DNA from: JBCBAP01 sp038532435
GTDB lineage: Bacteria > Pseudomonadota > Alphaproteobacteria > Rhodobacterales > Rhodobacteraceae
DNA: 64,000 nucleotides
Assembly (NCBI GenBank): GCA_038532435.1
Contig: JBCBAP010000007.1
Location: forward strand, 27,247-91,246
Direction of reading: 5' to 3'
The translations under genes and the position numbers were made by a program. Each line of letters starts with the position of its first letter. Positions within the stretch are counted from its first letter, which is position 1. The notes below the pieces were generated by a model, which ran no database searches, was not told the DNA's origin, and was given only the letters and a program-made list of their open reading frames with translations. Of this stretch, positions 36,974-45,502 are shown piece after piece.

Positions 36974-37646
36974 GCTCCGGGACATATCCTTCGGCTACCC
37001 GACCCGCCCCCCGGTTTTGCACGACGCATCGATGACGCTCGATGCGGGGGAGCGGCTTTGCATCACCGGTGCGAACGGTGCGGGCAAGTCGACCCTGTTG
37101 TCGATCATGGTGGGGCTGGCGCAGCCCAGCGCGGGCACGGTGACAGCCTTCGGCACACCGCGTCTTGAGGAGGCGGATTTTCACGAGGTCCGCCGCCGCG
37201 CCGGTCTGGTGTTTCAGGATCCCGACGACCAGCTCTTCTGCCCCACGGTGCTGGAGGATGTGGCCTTCGGTCCGCTCAATCTCGGCGCCACCCGCGATGA
37301 GGCGGTCGAGATCGTCGATCGGACCCTTTCCCGGCTCGGGCTCACCGCGTTCCGGGACCGGGTGACCCACAAGCTTTCGGGCGGGGAGAAACGGCTGATT
37401 GCGCTTGCCACGGTGCTCGCGATGGACCCGGAGGTTCTGCTGCTCGACGAACCGACCAACGCGCTCGACGAGGAGAATGCAGAACGGTTGACGGAGATCC
37501 TGCTCGGGCTGCCCCAGGCAATGGTGATCGTCAGCCATGACCCGCATTTCCGGCGCAAGCTCGCGACGCGGATCCTGCGGCTGAGCCAGGGCGCGTTAAG
37601 CGTGCCTGAGCCCTCATGCCGGAACGCCGTCGCATCTGGCACCTAG
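36963..37646 (+). CDS. cbiO: ECF transporter ATPase CbiO
   Basis: 227 aa ABC ATPase. Walker A GANGAGKST, Q-loop FQDPDDQLF (typical of the ECF group), signature LSGGEKRLIA, Walker B VLLLDEPTNALD and switch His in IVSHDPHF. TTG at 36963 is the only start giving the usual N-terminus (LFELRDISFGY), and it overlaps the cbiQ end by 11 bp. It is somewhat short at the C-terminus compared with CbiO proteins of ~270 aa. A heptamer repeat begins 7 bp after its stop. Confidence 0.9.
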   Translation: MLFELRDISFGYPTRPPVLHDASMTLDAGERLCITGANGAGKSTLLSIMVGLAQPSAGTVTAFGTPRLEEADFHEVRRRAGLVFQDPDDQLFCPTVLEDVAFGPLNLGATRDEAVEIVDRTLSRLGLTAFRDRVTHKLSGGEKRLIALATVLAMDPEVLLLDEPTNALDEENAERLTEILLGLPQAMVIVSHDPHFRRKLATRILRLSQGALSVPEPSCRNAVASGT

Positions 37647-37652
37647 GTAACC

Positions 37653-37713
37653 GGCTCACGGCTCACGGCTCACGGCTCACGGCTCACGGCTCACGGCTCA
37701 CGGCTCACGGCTC
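37653..37713. repeat. GGCTCAC heptamer tandem repeat running into the assembly gap
   Basis: Perfect head-to-tail copies of GGCTCAC, about 8.7 visible, start 7 bp after the cbiO stop and continue up to the first N. The true copy number is hidden by the gap, and the repeat is the likely cause of the assembly break. Confidence 0.95.
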
Positions 37714-37813
37714 NNNNNNNNNNNNNNNNNNNNNNNNNNNNNNNNNNNNNNNNNNNNNNNNNNNNNNNNNNNNNNNNNNNNNNNNNNNNNNNNNNNNNNN
37801 NNNNNNNNNNNNN
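37714..37813. other. Assembly gap (100 N)
   Basis: Exactly 100 undetermined bases, the conventional placeholder for a gap of unknown length. It separates the convergent 3' ends of cbiO and paaI and removes the last codons of paaI. Confidence 0.98.
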
Positions 37814-38239
37814 AAAGAGCGTCCCGGCAATCGTCCTGCACTGTCCACGGAATAGCGCGATAACCTCTCCTTCCGCCCCGCGGACAGCCACGTCATAGAT
37901 CCCGGTGCGCCCCCGCCGCTCAACCTCTCGCGCCTCGGCCACCAGCCGGGTGCCGACGCGTCCAGGGGCGAGGTAGCTGATGGTGTTCGACTGGGCGACA
38001 GCCCGCTGATTGTAGCTGTTGCAGGCAAAGGCAAACGCGGAGTCCGCGAGCAGGAACACATATCCTCCGTGGCAGATCCCGTGCCCGTTTGCGTGAACGG
38101 GCTGGACGTTCAGCGCCATCTCCGCCCTGCCCGGGCCGACCGAGATGAGGTCGAGGCCCAGCGACCGGCTCGCCGCATCCTCTGCCCAGAGCGCAGCGGC
38201 GCTGCGTTCGGCGATCATCTGGGGGGAGAGGTCTGACAT
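37814..38239 (-). CDS. paaI: Phenylacetate-pathway thioesterase PaaI, 3' end lost in gap
   Basis: 142 codons are visible from the ATG at 38239 to the gap edge, near the full PaaI length of ~140-150. It is a hotdog-fold acyl-CoA thioesterase that hydrolyses stalled aryl-CoA intermediates of phenylacetate catabolism. Marks: HGICHGGYVFLLADSAFAF with the HGG loop, AQSNTISYLAP and RTGIYDVAV. Divergent from paaZ across a putative operator. The ribosome site is weak (GGGTGCCCCC). The truncation is due to the assembly, not a mutation. Confidence 0.88.
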
Positions 38240-38262
38240 GGGGGCACCCGGCTTGGCTGAGG

Positions 38263-38307
38263 AATGCGTTGCATAATTTCGACATACGGTCAATTCTTGT
38301 AACATAT
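38263..38307. promoter_or_regulatory. Degenerate paa operator between paaI and paaZ
   Basis: AATGCGTTGCATAAT (38263-38277) differs at two positions from the left arm of the perfect palindrome before paaA. Here it is followed 15 bp later by ATTCTTGTAACATAT (38293-38307), similar to the right arm with one inserted base. The spacer also keeps TCAATTC. It lies in the divergent paaI/paaZ promoter. Confidence 0.55.
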
Positions 38308-38323
38308 CGCCCGGAGGATCCCC

Positions 38324-40336
38324 ATGAGCCTGATCAATGTCCACAGCTACCTCGCGGGGGCCTGGATCCCGGCGACCGACGCGGGCCGCACCGTGGCCTC
38401 TGCCGTCAGCGGCGATCCCATTGCCATCGCAGGCGGCACGACGCCGGACACGGAAGCGATCCGGACCTACGCGCTCGAGACCGGCGGCCCCGCCCTGCGC
38501 GCATTCGGATTTCACGACCGGGCCCGGATGCTCAAGGCGCTCGCGCAACTGCTGACAACGCGGAAGGAGGAACTCTACACCCTCTCCACGCTCACCGGCG
38601 CGACGCGCAGCGACAGCTGGATCGACATCGATGGCGGCATCGGCACGCTCTTCGCCTTCGCCTCCAAGGGCCGGCGGGAGCTGCCCGACGGACAGACTTA
38701 TCTGGATGGGGATGTGGAGATGCTGTCCCGGGAGGGCAGCTTCCTCGGGCAGCACATCGCTGTGCCGAAACGGGGCGTGGCCGTGCATATCAACGCCTTC
38801 AACTTCCCCGTCTGGGGCATGCTGGAAAAGCTCGCACCCACGCTCCTCGCGGGCGTGCCGATGGTGGTGAAACCCGCAACTGCCACATCCTACGTCGCGG
38901 AGGCGTGCGCCCGGATGATGGTGGAAAGCGGCATCCTCCCGGACGGCGCCCTGCAACTCATCTCCGGCGGTGTCGGCGATCTGCTCGATCATCTGGGTCC
39001 GCAGGACGTGGTGAGCTTCACCGGTTCTGCCGCCACGGCGCTCGCCCTGCGCAGCACGCCGAACATCCTGTCGAACGCCGTCGGGTTCATTGCGGAACAG
39101 GATAGCCTCAATGCCTCCGTCCTTGGGCCAGATGCGGTGCCGGGAACGCCCGAGTTCGACCTTTTCGTCAAGGAGGTCGCGACGGAGATAACGGCCAAGG
39201 CCGGGCAGAAATGCACGGCGATACGGCGGATCATGGCTCCTACGGCGCTCCTTGACCCGTTGAGCGACGCCCTGCACGCGCGGCTTGCGACGGTCCGTAT
39301 CGGTGACCCGGCGATGCGGGAGACGCAGATGGGTGCGCTGGTCTCTGCAGATCAGCTCAACGATGTTCTGGCCTCGGCGGACCGGATCGGGGCCGAAGCG
39401 CGCACGCTTCTCGGCGGACGCGACGGGGTGCCGGACCGGGGCGCCTTCCTGCGCCCGCACCTTTACTGCTGCGACGACCCGGACGGGGCCGACGCGGTCC
39501 ACCGGGTGGAGGCGTTCGGCCCGGTTGCGACGCTGATGCCCTACCGCGACCTTGATCACGCCTGCACGCTTCTCGCCCGCGGGGGCGGCAGCCTGGTCGC
39601 CTCGGTGATCACCCACGACCCCGATGTCGCGCGGACCCTCGCCCTTGGCAGTGCTGCGTGGCACGGGCGGATCTATGTGAACGACCGGGACTCGGCGGCG
39701 GAGGCGACGGGCCACGGCTCCCCCCTGCCCCATATGATCCACGGCGGGCCGGGCCGCGCGGGCGGTGGGGAGGAGATGGGAGGCATCCGCGGCGTGATGC
39801 ACTACATGCAGCGCACCGCGATACAGGGCAGCCCGCGCATGATCTCCGCCATCGCGGACACCTGGCTGCCCGGCGCGCCGGTGGCGACAACGCAATCCCA
39901 TCCGTTCGAACGCAGGTTTGGCGATCTGCATCGGGGACAGACGCTGACGACCGAGGCGCGCACGATCTCCCTTCAGGACATCGAGCACTTCGCCCACTTC
40001 ACCGGAGATACCTTCTACGCCCACATGGACGAAGAGGCGGCCGCGGCGAACCCGTTTTTCCCCGGACGTGTCGCCCACGGCTACCTGCTTTTGAGCTTCG
40101 CCGCCGGTCTGTTCGTTCATCCCGACCCGGGCCCGGTGCTCGCGAACACTGGGCTCAACGGATTGAGCTTTCAGAAGCCTGTGAGCCCCGGCGACGCCCT
40201 GCGCGCGCAGCTCACAGTGAAGCGCAAGACGCGGCGCGTCCAGGACTATGGGGAGGTTGCATGGGACGTCCGCCTCACCAATCAGAACGACGAGCAGGTG
40301 GCGCGTTACGAGCTCCTCACAATGGTTGCCACCTGA
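38324..40336 (+). CDS. paaZ: Bifunctional oxepin-CoA hydrolase / semialdehyde dehydrogenase PaaZ
   Basis: 670 aa. The N-terminal ~520 residues are an aldehyde dehydrogenase with Glu in FIAEQDSLN and nucleophile Cys in [10 protein letters not shown]; it oxidises the 3-oxo-5,6-dehydrosuberyl-CoA semialdehyde. The C-terminal ~140 residues are a MaoC/R-hydratase hotdog domain, [19 protein letters not shown], which opens the oxepin-CoA ring. This is the standard PaaZ architecture and length. CCGGAGGATCCCC precedes ATG. First gene of the visible paa operon. Confidence 0.95.
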   Translation: MSLINVHSYLAGAWIPATDAGRTVASAVSGDPIAIAGGTTPDTEAIRTYALETGGPALRAFGFHDRARMLKALAQLLTTRKEELYTLSTLTGATRSDSWIDIDGGIGTLFAFASKGRRELPDGQTYLDGDVEMLSREGSFLGQHIAVPKRGVAVHINAFNFPVWGMLEKLAPTLLAGVPMVVKPATATSYVAEACARMMVESGILPDGALQLISGGVGDLLDHLGPQDVVSFTGSAATALALRSTPNILSNAVGFIAEQDSLNASVLGPDAVPGTPEFDLFVKEVATEITAKAGQKCTAIRRIMAPTALLDPLSDALHARLATVRIGDPAMRETQMGALVSADQLNDVLASADRIGAEARTLLGGRDGVPDRGAFLRPHLYCCDDPDGADAVHRVEAFGPVATLMPYRDLDHACTLLARGGGSLVASVITHDPDVARTLALGSAAWHGRIYVNDRDSAAEATGHGSPLPHMIHGGPGRAGGGEEMGGIRGVMHYMQRTAIQGSPRMISAIADTWLPGAPVATTQSHPFERRFGDLHRGQTLTTEARTISLQDIEHFAHFTGDTFYAHMDEEAAAANPFFPGRVAHGYLLLSFAAGLFVHPDPGPVLANTGLNGLSFQKPVSPGDALRAQLTVKRKTRRVQDYGEVAWDVRLTNQNDEQVARYELLTMVAT

Positions 40337-40358
40337 CTTGCCACCGCTGCACCGTCGC

Positions 40359-40404
40359 AATGCGTTACAGAATTCGTTTGCTTCAATTCATTCTGTAACG
40401 CATT
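40359..40404. promoter_or_regulatory. Perfect 15-bp inverted repeat upstream of paaA (paa operator)
   Basis: AATGCGTTACAGAAT (40359-40373) and its exact complement ATTCTGTAACGCATT (40390-40404) flank a 16-bp spacer in the 95-bp gap between paaZ and paaA. A related site sits before paaZ/paaI, which favours a regulator operator over a terminator; no T-tract follows the right arm. No regulator gene for it is in the window. Confidence 0.65.
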
Positions 40405-40431
40405 ATCTTCCAAGCACAGGGGAGAATCGAG

Positions 40432-41427
40432 ATGTATGCGCAGGGTCTGATCGGAGCGAAGACCGAGACGGAGGAAACGCCGGAGTTTCTCGCCGCGTTT
40501 CAGGCCCGCATCGACGCCGAGGAAAAAATCGAGCCGAAAGATCCGATGCCCGCCGGCTATCGCAAGACCCTTGTCCGGCAGATCGGCCAGCACGCCCATT
40601 CGGAGATTGTCGGCATGCTGCCGGAAGGCAACTGGATCACCCGCGCGCCCTCGCTCCGGCGCAAGCTGGCGCTTTTGGCCAAGGTGCAGGACGAGGCTGG
40701 GCACGGGCTCTACCTCTATTCCGCCGCCGAAACCCTCGGCGTAAGCCGGGAGGAGATGACCGAGGAACTGCTCTCCGGCCGCGCCAAGTACTCCTCGATC
40801 TTCAACTATCCGACGCTGAGCTGGGCTGACATGGGCGCGATCGGATGGCTTGTGGACGGGGCTGCGATCATGAACCAGGTCCCGCTCTGCCGGTGCTCCT
40901 ACGGTCCCTACGCCCGCGCGATGATCCGCGTCTGCAAGGAGGAGAGCTTTCACCAGCGCCAGGGCTACGAGCTGATGATGACGCTTGCGAGCGGCACCGG
41001 GGGTCAGCACGACATGGCGCAGGATGCGCTGAACCGCTGGTGGTGGCCCAGCCTGATGATGTTCGGCCCGCCGGACAGCGACAGCCAGCATTCCGACCAA
41101 TCCATGAAGTGGAAGATCAAGCGCTTCACCAACGACGAGCTTCGTCAGAAGTTTGTCGATGCGACCGTGCCGCAGGCGGAACGGATCGGCCTCACGGTAC
41201 CCGATCCGGATCTGCATTGGGACGCGGAGAGGAATGGCGGCAAGGGTGGATATGCCTACGGCGAGATCGACTGGAGCGAGTTCTGGCGGGTGGTCAAGGG
41301 CCACGGGCCGATGAACCGCGACCGGGTCGCCGCGCGGCGCAAGGCCTGGGAGGATGGCGCATGGGTACGCGAGGCCGCCCGTGCCCATGCGGCCAAACGC
41401 GCCGCTGCCGCCATCGCCGCGGAATAA
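40432..41427 (+). CDS. paaA: Phenylacetyl-CoA 1,2-epoxidase catalytic subunit PaaA
   Basis: 331 aa. Di-iron monooxygenase subunit that epoxidises the phenylacetyl-CoA ring with oxygen and electrons from PaaE. Both metal-binding E-x-x-H motifs are present, [12 protein letters not shown] and [13 protein letters not shown], and [14 protein letters not shown] is typical. The start is supported by a GGGGAGAATCGAG ribosome site. In this locus paaA is separated from paaB by a VOC and a DUF3291 gene. Confidence 0.95.
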   Translation: MYAQGLIGAKTETEETPEFLAAFQARIDAEEKIEPKDPMPAGYRKTLVRQIGQHAHSEIVGMLPEGNWITRAPSLRRKLALLAKVQDEAGHGLYLYSAAETLGVSREEMTEELLSGRAKYSSIFNYPTLSWADMGAIGWLVDGAAIMNQVPLCRCSYGPYARAMIRVCKEESFHQRQGYELMMTLASGTGGQHDMAQDALNRWWWPSLMMFGPPDSDSQHSDQSMKWKIKRFTNDELRQKFVDATVPQAERIGLTVPDPDLHWDAERNGGKGGYAYGEIDWSEFWRVVKGHGPMNRDRVAARRKAWEDGAWVREAARAHAAKRAAAAIAAE

Positions 41428-41771
41428 CATGGGCTTGCCCCGGACAGTCGCTGCACTTCAGGGCTGCAGCGCCGACGGTTCAGCGGTCGGGGATCAGCGA
41501 GAGCTGCCCGCCGAGGATGGCGACAGCCCACCGGAACAGCAGGGGGTAGCACCAGTGGTTGCTGCGGCACATGCGAAACCGGCCTTTGGGAATTCACCCC
41601 GGCTCTCCCGTGTGGGCGAACGTCTTCGCAACCCTTGTCTGACCGACTTTGCCTTTGTCCCCACTCCAACGACGTGGATCCAAATCGTTCATGATCCGGC
41701 ACTTAAAGTTGGCCACGCCGGGCGTCCCTCGCCTCCGGTGGCGACGGCACAGAAAAGGGAGGTTGTCTGAT
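41428..41771. other. Interval between paaA and the VOC gene, with a possible 30-codon minus-strand ORF
   Basis: 344 bp. A plus-strand frame (41429-41770) fills it exactly but has Pro/Gln/Ala-rich, non-family sequence and no ribosome site, so I do not call it. On the minus strand, ATG at 41572 opens a 30-codon frame ending at 41480: start MCRSNHWCYPLLFRW, end ILGGQLSLIPDR. It is hydrophobic with Trp, Cys and Tyr, unlike random GC-rich frames, and AAAGG lies about 11 bp upstream. It may be a small membrane peptide or a gene remnant. Confidence 0.35.
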
Positions 41772-42179
41772 ATGGCATTCAACCGTGCAATGTCCGTGAT
41801 TGCAGTCCGCGACGTGGTCGCGGCGCGGGACTGGTACGCGCGCATCGGCTTTGCCCCTCACGGCACCTGGGGAGAACCACCAGGCTTCTGCATCGTGCAG
41901 CGGGGAGACGTCTCCATCGCGCTCGAACGCTGGACCGGTGAAGGGCCGGTTCCGAAGAAGAACGGGTGGGCCGTCTACATCTATGTCGATGACGCGGATG
42001 CCTTCGCCGCGGAGCTCGAGGAGGCCGGGGTGTCGCGCAACGGTCCGATCTACGATTCACCCTGGGGCATGCGCGACAGCGCCTTCGACGACCTTGACGG
42101 CCACACCATCGCCTTCGGCCATCCCATGGAGCCGAACCCGAACGGCCCGGGCCTGAGCTCCGACCGGGGGCGCGGCTGA
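41772..42179 (+). CDS. VOC family (glyoxalase/bleomycin-resistance fold) protein
   Basis: 135 aa. It has the two beta-alpha-beta-beta-beta units of the vicinal oxygen chelate fold: VIAVRDVVAARDWYARIGF in the first and YIYVDDADAFAAELEEAG with DSPWGMRDSAFDDLDGHTI in the second. GGGAGG lies upstream. It may bind a metal and an aromatic or CoA-derived ligand. It sits inside the paa operon and overlaps the next gene by one base, so a helper role in phenylacetate catabolism is plausible but not shown. Confidence 0.8.
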   Translation: MAFNRAMSVIAVRDVVAARDWYARIGFAPHGTWGEPPGFCIVQRGDVSIALERWTGEGPVPKKNGWAVYIYVDDADAFAAELEEAGVSRNGPIYDSPWGMRDSAFDDLDGHTIAFGHPMEPNPNGPGLSSDRGRG

Positions 42180-42643
42180 TGCAGATCGCGGAAATCAATG
42201 TGGCGCGGCGGCGGTACGAGGTCGATGATCCCAGATTTGCCGGGTTCATGGACAATCTTGACCGCATCAACGGTCTTGCCGAACGGTCCCGCGGGTTCGT
42301 CTGGCGTCTGAAGAGCGATGCGGACGTGGGTGAGGCGCTCGAAGCGCTCCCGGACGATCCGACGCTCATCGTGAACCTGTCGGTGTGGGAAACCGTGGAA
42401 GACCTCGAACGGTTCACCTTCGGCACGATCCACCATCAGATCTACAAGCGGCGCGAGGAGTGGTTTCCCGCGCTCGAAAAACGCCACTTCGCCTTGTGGC
42501 GCGTACCCGTCGGCCACCGCCCGGACGTGGCCGAGGCGATGGCGAAGCTGGACCAGATCAACCGGGATGGGCCGTCCGAGGCCGTGTTCGGCTGGGAGGC
42601 GCTGCCGAACCTGCGGATGTGGATGGAGAAACGCTGTGGCTGA
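42179..42643 (+). CDS. DUF3291 family protein
   Basis: 154 aa. The pattern AEINVARRRYEVDDPRFAGF, GFVWRLKSDAD, NLSVWETVEDLERFTF and FALWRVPVGHRPDVAEAMAK matches the DUF3291 family as I recall it, a ferredoxin-like fold related to antibiotic-biosynthesis monooxygenases and dabb proteins. Function is unknown. Its start overlaps the VOC stop (TGATG), and it overlaps paaB by 8 bp, so it is translationally embedded in the paa operon. Confidence 0.75.
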   Translation: MQIAEINVARRRYEVDDPRFAGFMDNLDRINGLAERSRGFVWRLKSDADVGEALEALPDDPTLIVNLSVWETVEDLERFTFGTIHHQIYKRREEWFPALEKRHFALWRVPVGHRPDVAEAMAKLDQINRDGPSEAVFGWEALPNLRMWMEKRCG

Positions 42644-42920
42644 AGCGACGCCCCTCTGGGAGGTGTTCATCCGCCCCCGCAACGGTCTCGCCCACAAGCA
42701 TGTGGGCAGCCTGCACGCGGCGGACGAGGTGCTGGCGCTTCAGGCGGCGCGGGATGTCTATACCCGGCGGGAGGAGGGCAATTCGATATGGGTCGTCCGA
42801 TCCACCCACATCGTGGCGTCAGATCCGGACGCGGCGGAGGAAACCTTCGATCCTGCCGCCGACAAGGTCTATCGCCACCCATCCTTCTACGACATCCCCG
42901 ACGATGTGGGGCACATGTGA
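42636..42920 (+). CDS. paaB: Phenylacetyl-CoA epoxidase subunit PaaB
   Basis: 94 aa, the expected size. Small structural subunit linking PaaA-PaaC heterodimers. WEVFIRPRNGLAHKHVGSLH, YTRREEGNSIWVVRS and the C-terminal PSFYDIPDDVGHM are characteristic. GTG at 42636 is chosen because GGAG precedes it and the protein then begins like known PaaB. It overlaps the DUF3291 gene by 8 bp. Confidence 0.93.
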   Translation: MAEATPLWEVFIRPRNGLAHKHVGSLHAADEVLALQAARDVYTRREEGNSIWVVRSTHIVASDPDAAEETFDPAADKVYRHPSFYDIPDDVGHM

Positions 42921-42968
42921 TGGACGTCCGGATCAACTACAGTGCGAAGATTGGCGAAAGGTGCGATC

Positions 42969-43715
42969 ATGCTCGATCGTCCTGACCCAACCACCTTTGA
43001 TGGGTTTGTTGCGCTCGCCGATGATCATCTGATCCTCGGGCACCGCCTTTCGGAGTGGTGCGGCCACGCGCCGATGCTGGAGGAGGACCTGTCGCTCGCC
43101 AACATGGCGCTCGATCTGATCGGGCAGGCGCGGGTGCTGTACGCCCACGCGGGCGAAATCGAGGGCGCGGGCCGGACGGAGGATGATCTCGCCTATCTGC
43201 GTGACGAGCGCGCCTTTCGCAATTGTCTGCTTGTGGAGCGGCAGAATGGCGATTTCGCGCACACGGTGCTGCGGCAGTTCTACTTCGCAGCGGCCATGGC
43301 TCCCTACTGGGCAGCCGCTCAGGCTTCTTCGGACGAGACGCTGCGCGCCCTTGCGGGAAAGGCACGCAAGGAGACTGCCTACCACCTCCGCCACTCTGCC
43401 GAGTGGGTCATCCGACTTGGCGACGGAACGGAGGAGAGTGCGGTGCGGATGGCCGATGCGGTCGACAGCTTGCATCCCTACACCGGCGATCTTTTCGAAC
43501 AGGAAGGGCCGACAGAGGTCTTCCCGGAGCGGACCACGCTTAAGCGCGAGTGGGAGGAGACGGTCGCCCGGGTCTTCTCCGAGGCGGGTCTGACCGTTCC
43601 GGACCTGCCCTATCCGCAGATCGGCGGCAGGCAGGGCCTGCACGGAGAGGAGCTGGGCCACATGCTGGCGCAGATGCAGTACCTGCCCCGCGCCCATCCG
43701 GGAGCCCGCTGGTGA
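42969..43715 (+). CDS. paaC: Phenylacetyl-CoA epoxidase subunit PaaC
   Basis: 248 aa. Structural partner of PaaA with the same helical ferritin-like fold but without the full di-iron site. Marks: ADDHLILGHRLSEWCGHAP, DLIGQARVLYAHAG, KETAYHLRHSAEWV and the C-terminal GRQGLHGEELGHMLAQMQ. ATG at 42969 follows GAAAGGTGCGATC. Positioned as usual after paaB. Confidence 0.94.
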   Translation: MLDRPDPTTFDGFVALADDHLILGHRLSEWCGHAPMLEEDLSLANMALDLIGQARVLYAHAGEIEGAGRTEDDLAYLRDERAFRNCLLVERQNGDFAHTVLRQFYFAAAMAPYWAAAQASSDETLRALAGKARKETAYHLRHSAEWVIRLGDGTEESAVRMADAVDSLHPYTGDLFEQEGPTEVFPERTTLKREWEETVARVFSEAGLTVPDLPYPQIGGRQGLHGEELGHMLAQMQYLPRAHPGARW

Positions 43716-43800
43716 CCGAGATGAGGAGCCAGTCTTCACAAGCCTCGGCCGGACGTCGGACCGGACCGGTGACGGCAACGACCTGTAGCCGGTGCCCCCG

Positions 43801-44301
43801 ATGACCCTTGTCGCCGAAGTCAGCCTGAGGGAGCGGCGGGCGTGGACGGCTGCCGCCGCGGTTCCGGACCCGGAGGTGCCTTGCGTCACCGTCGCAGACC
43901 TCGGCATCCTGCGGGCCGTGCGCGAGGTCGATGGCGTGATGGTCGCCTCCGTCAGCCCGACCTACAGCGGCTGCCCGGCGGTGCTTGCCATCGAGCTTGC
44001 GGTGGAGGGCGCCCTTCTCGACGCGGGCTTCGATGCAAGGGTCGAGCGGGTCATGTCCCCGCCCTGGACCACCGACTGGATCACGGCGGAAGGACGGGAG
44101 AAGCTGCGCGCCTACGGCATCGCCCCCCCGGTCGGGAGCGCGGGGGGCAAGCGGGCCCTTTTCGGGGAGACGTCGGTGCCCTGCCCCCGCTGCGGTGCGC
44201 GGGAGACCGAGAAGCTCTCCGAGTTTGGCTCGACAGCCTGCAAGGCCCACTACCGCTGCACGGCCTGCCTTGAGCCCTTCGACTACTTCAAGTGCATCTG
44301 A
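43801..44301 (+). CDS. paaD: PaaD, Fe-S/epoxidase maturation-type protein (DUF59 plus zinc ribbon)
   Basis: 166 aa from the ATG at 43801; a GTG three codons earlier is possible. The N-terminal DUF59/MIP18 domain ([34 protein letters not shown]) resembles Fe-S assembly factors. The C-terminal ribbon [11 protein letters not shown]...CTACLEPF has two C-x2-C pairs. PaaD is required for active epoxidase in known systems. Its stop shares one base with the start of a 46-codon ORF. Confidence 0.92.
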   Translation: MTLVAEVSLRERRAWTAAAAVPDPEVPCVTVADLGILRAVREVDGVMVASVSPTYSGCPAVLAIELAVEGALLDAGFDARVERVMSPPWTTDWITAEGREKLRAYGIAPPVGSAGGKRALFGETSVPCPRCGARETEKLSEFGSTACKAHYRCTACLEPFDYFKCI

Positions 44302-44441
44302 TGTGGAGACACCCGATGTCGCATCTCTCTTCGTTGATCCGAACGCTCGCGGACCTGCTGGGCACATTGCTGCCCGGCCGCCCGACGCCGCAGCCGATCC
44401 CCGTGCGGGTGAGGCCCCGGCAGGGACCGAGGCAGCGCTAG
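44301..44441 (+). CDS. 46-residue small protein between paaD and paaE
   Basis: ATG at 44301 overlaps the paaD stop by one base (TGATG), and the TAG at 44439-44441 ends two bases before the paaE ATG, so the frame tiles the gap exactly. The peptide starts [20 protein letters not shown] and continues with a Pro/Arg-rich tail ending RQGPRQR: a short amphipathic or hydrophobic helix followed by a basic tail. No family is recognised. Translational coupling suggests it is made; the alternative is a coupling leader for paaE or a chance frame. Confidence 0.5.
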   Translation: MWRHPMSHLSSLIRTLADLLGTLLPGRPTPQPIPVRVRPRQGPRQR

Positions 44442-44443
44442 GC

Positions 44444-45502
44444 ATGGCCCGGTTTCACACTCTGGAGGTTGCGGACGTCGTCCCGACCGGTCGGGACGCG
44501 ATGGCGGTGAGCTTCGCGGTGCCTCACGCGGCGAGAGACACTTTCGCCTTCCAACCCGGACAATACCTGACCCTGCGTGCGGACATTGCCGGAGCGGACA
44601 CGCGTCGCTCCTACTCGATCTGCGCCGGAGGTCCGGATCGGCTGACCGTCGGGATCAAGCGCGTGCCCGACGGGCGTTTTTCGACCTGGGCACAGGATCT
44701 GCGCCCGGGCGCGCGGATCGACGTTTTGCCACCGGAGGGCCGGTTCGTGCTCGCGCAAGACGCGGGGCGCTCCCTTCTGCTTGTCGCCGCAGGCTCGGGC
44801 ATCACGCCATGCCTTGCGATCGCTGCGGAGGCTTTGCGCAGGCCAGACCGGCAGGTCACGCTCCTTTACGGCAACCGCAGCACCGCGGATGTGATGTTCA
44901 AGCGGGAGGTCGAGGCGCTGAAGGACGCGGCCCCTGACCGGTTCCGTCTGATCCATGTGCTGAGCCGGGAGGCGCAGGATGTGCCTCTTTTGCACGGTCG
45001 GATCGACCGGGATCGGATCGAGCGCCTCTGCGCCGGCGGCATTCTGGATGCACGCTCGATCGACACCGCTTTTCTCTGCGGTCCGGGTGGCATGATCTCC
45101 GACGTCACCGATGCGCTGACGGCGGCTGGACTGCCCGCGCATGCGATCCGTTCAGAGCGTTTCTCTGCCGACGGTGCGCGTCCCATGCAATTACCGCCCG
45201 CGGTTGCGCCACCGGCACACGGCGCGCAGGTTGAGGTCATCCTCGACGGAACCCGGCGCAATCTCACCGTCGACGGCGCATCTGACACGATCCTGTCCGC
45301 GGCCACGGAGGCAGGCCTCGACCTTCCGTTCTCCTGCGCCGGGGGCATGTGCTGCACCTGCCGCTGCCGGGTCGTGGAAGGAAGCGCTGCGATGGACGTG
45401 AACTATGCGCTGGAGCCATGGGAGGTCGAGGTGGGCTTCGTACTCGCCTGCCAGAGCCGCCCCACATCGGACCGCCTCATCCTCGATTTCGACGCCGCCT
45501 GA
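44444..45502 (+). CDS. paaE: Phenylacetyl-CoA epoxidase reductase subunit PaaE
   Basis: 352 aa. Flavin reductase that passes electrons from NADPH to PaaA. Order: FAD domain (RRSYSICAG), NAD(P) domain (VAAGSGITPCLAI, LLYGNRS, FLCGPGGM), and a C-terminal plant-type 2Fe-2S ferredoxin with CAGGMCCTCRC and a later ACQS cysteine. ATG at 44444 gives the normal PaaE N-terminus (ARFHTLEVADV). Last recognised gene of the paa operon here; paaK, paaG, paaH, paaF and paaJ are not in the window. Confidence 0.94.
   Translation: MARFHTLEVADVVPTGRDAMAVSFAVPHAARDTFAFQPGQYLTLRADIAGADTRRSYSICAGGPDRLTVGIKRVPDGRFSTWAQDLRPGARIDVLPPEGRFVLAQDAGRSLLLVAAGSGITPCLAIAAEALRRPDRQVTLLYGNRSTADVMFKREVEALKDAAPDRFRLIHVLSREAQDVPLLHGRIDRDRIERLCAGGILDARSIDTAFLCGPGGMISDVTDALTAAGLPAHAIRSERFSADGARPMQLPPAVAPPAHGAQVEVILDGTRRNLTVDGASDTILSAATEAGLDLPFSCAGGMCCTCRCRVVEGSAAMDVNYALEPWEVEVGFVLACQSRPTSDRLILDFDAA

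Noticed and set aside
37653..37713. CRISPR-like repeat
   Set aside because: Copies are contiguous 7-mers with no spacers, so this is a simple tandem repeat.
37691..40360. 889-codon minus-strand frame across paaZ, paaI and the gap
   Set aside because: It includes the Ns and the heptamer repeat. Only its last part (from 38239) is a real gene, paaI; the rest is antisense to paaZ.
40359..40404. Terminator of paaZ
   Set aside because: Arms are perfect, but the loop is long, no T-tract follows, and a related sequence occurs upstream of paaZ/paaI, which fits an operator better.
41429..41770. 113-codon plus-strand frame filling the paaA-VOC interval
   Set aside because: The tiling is suggestive, but there is no ribosome site and the residue composition looks non-coding; the VOC gene has its own ribosome site inside it.
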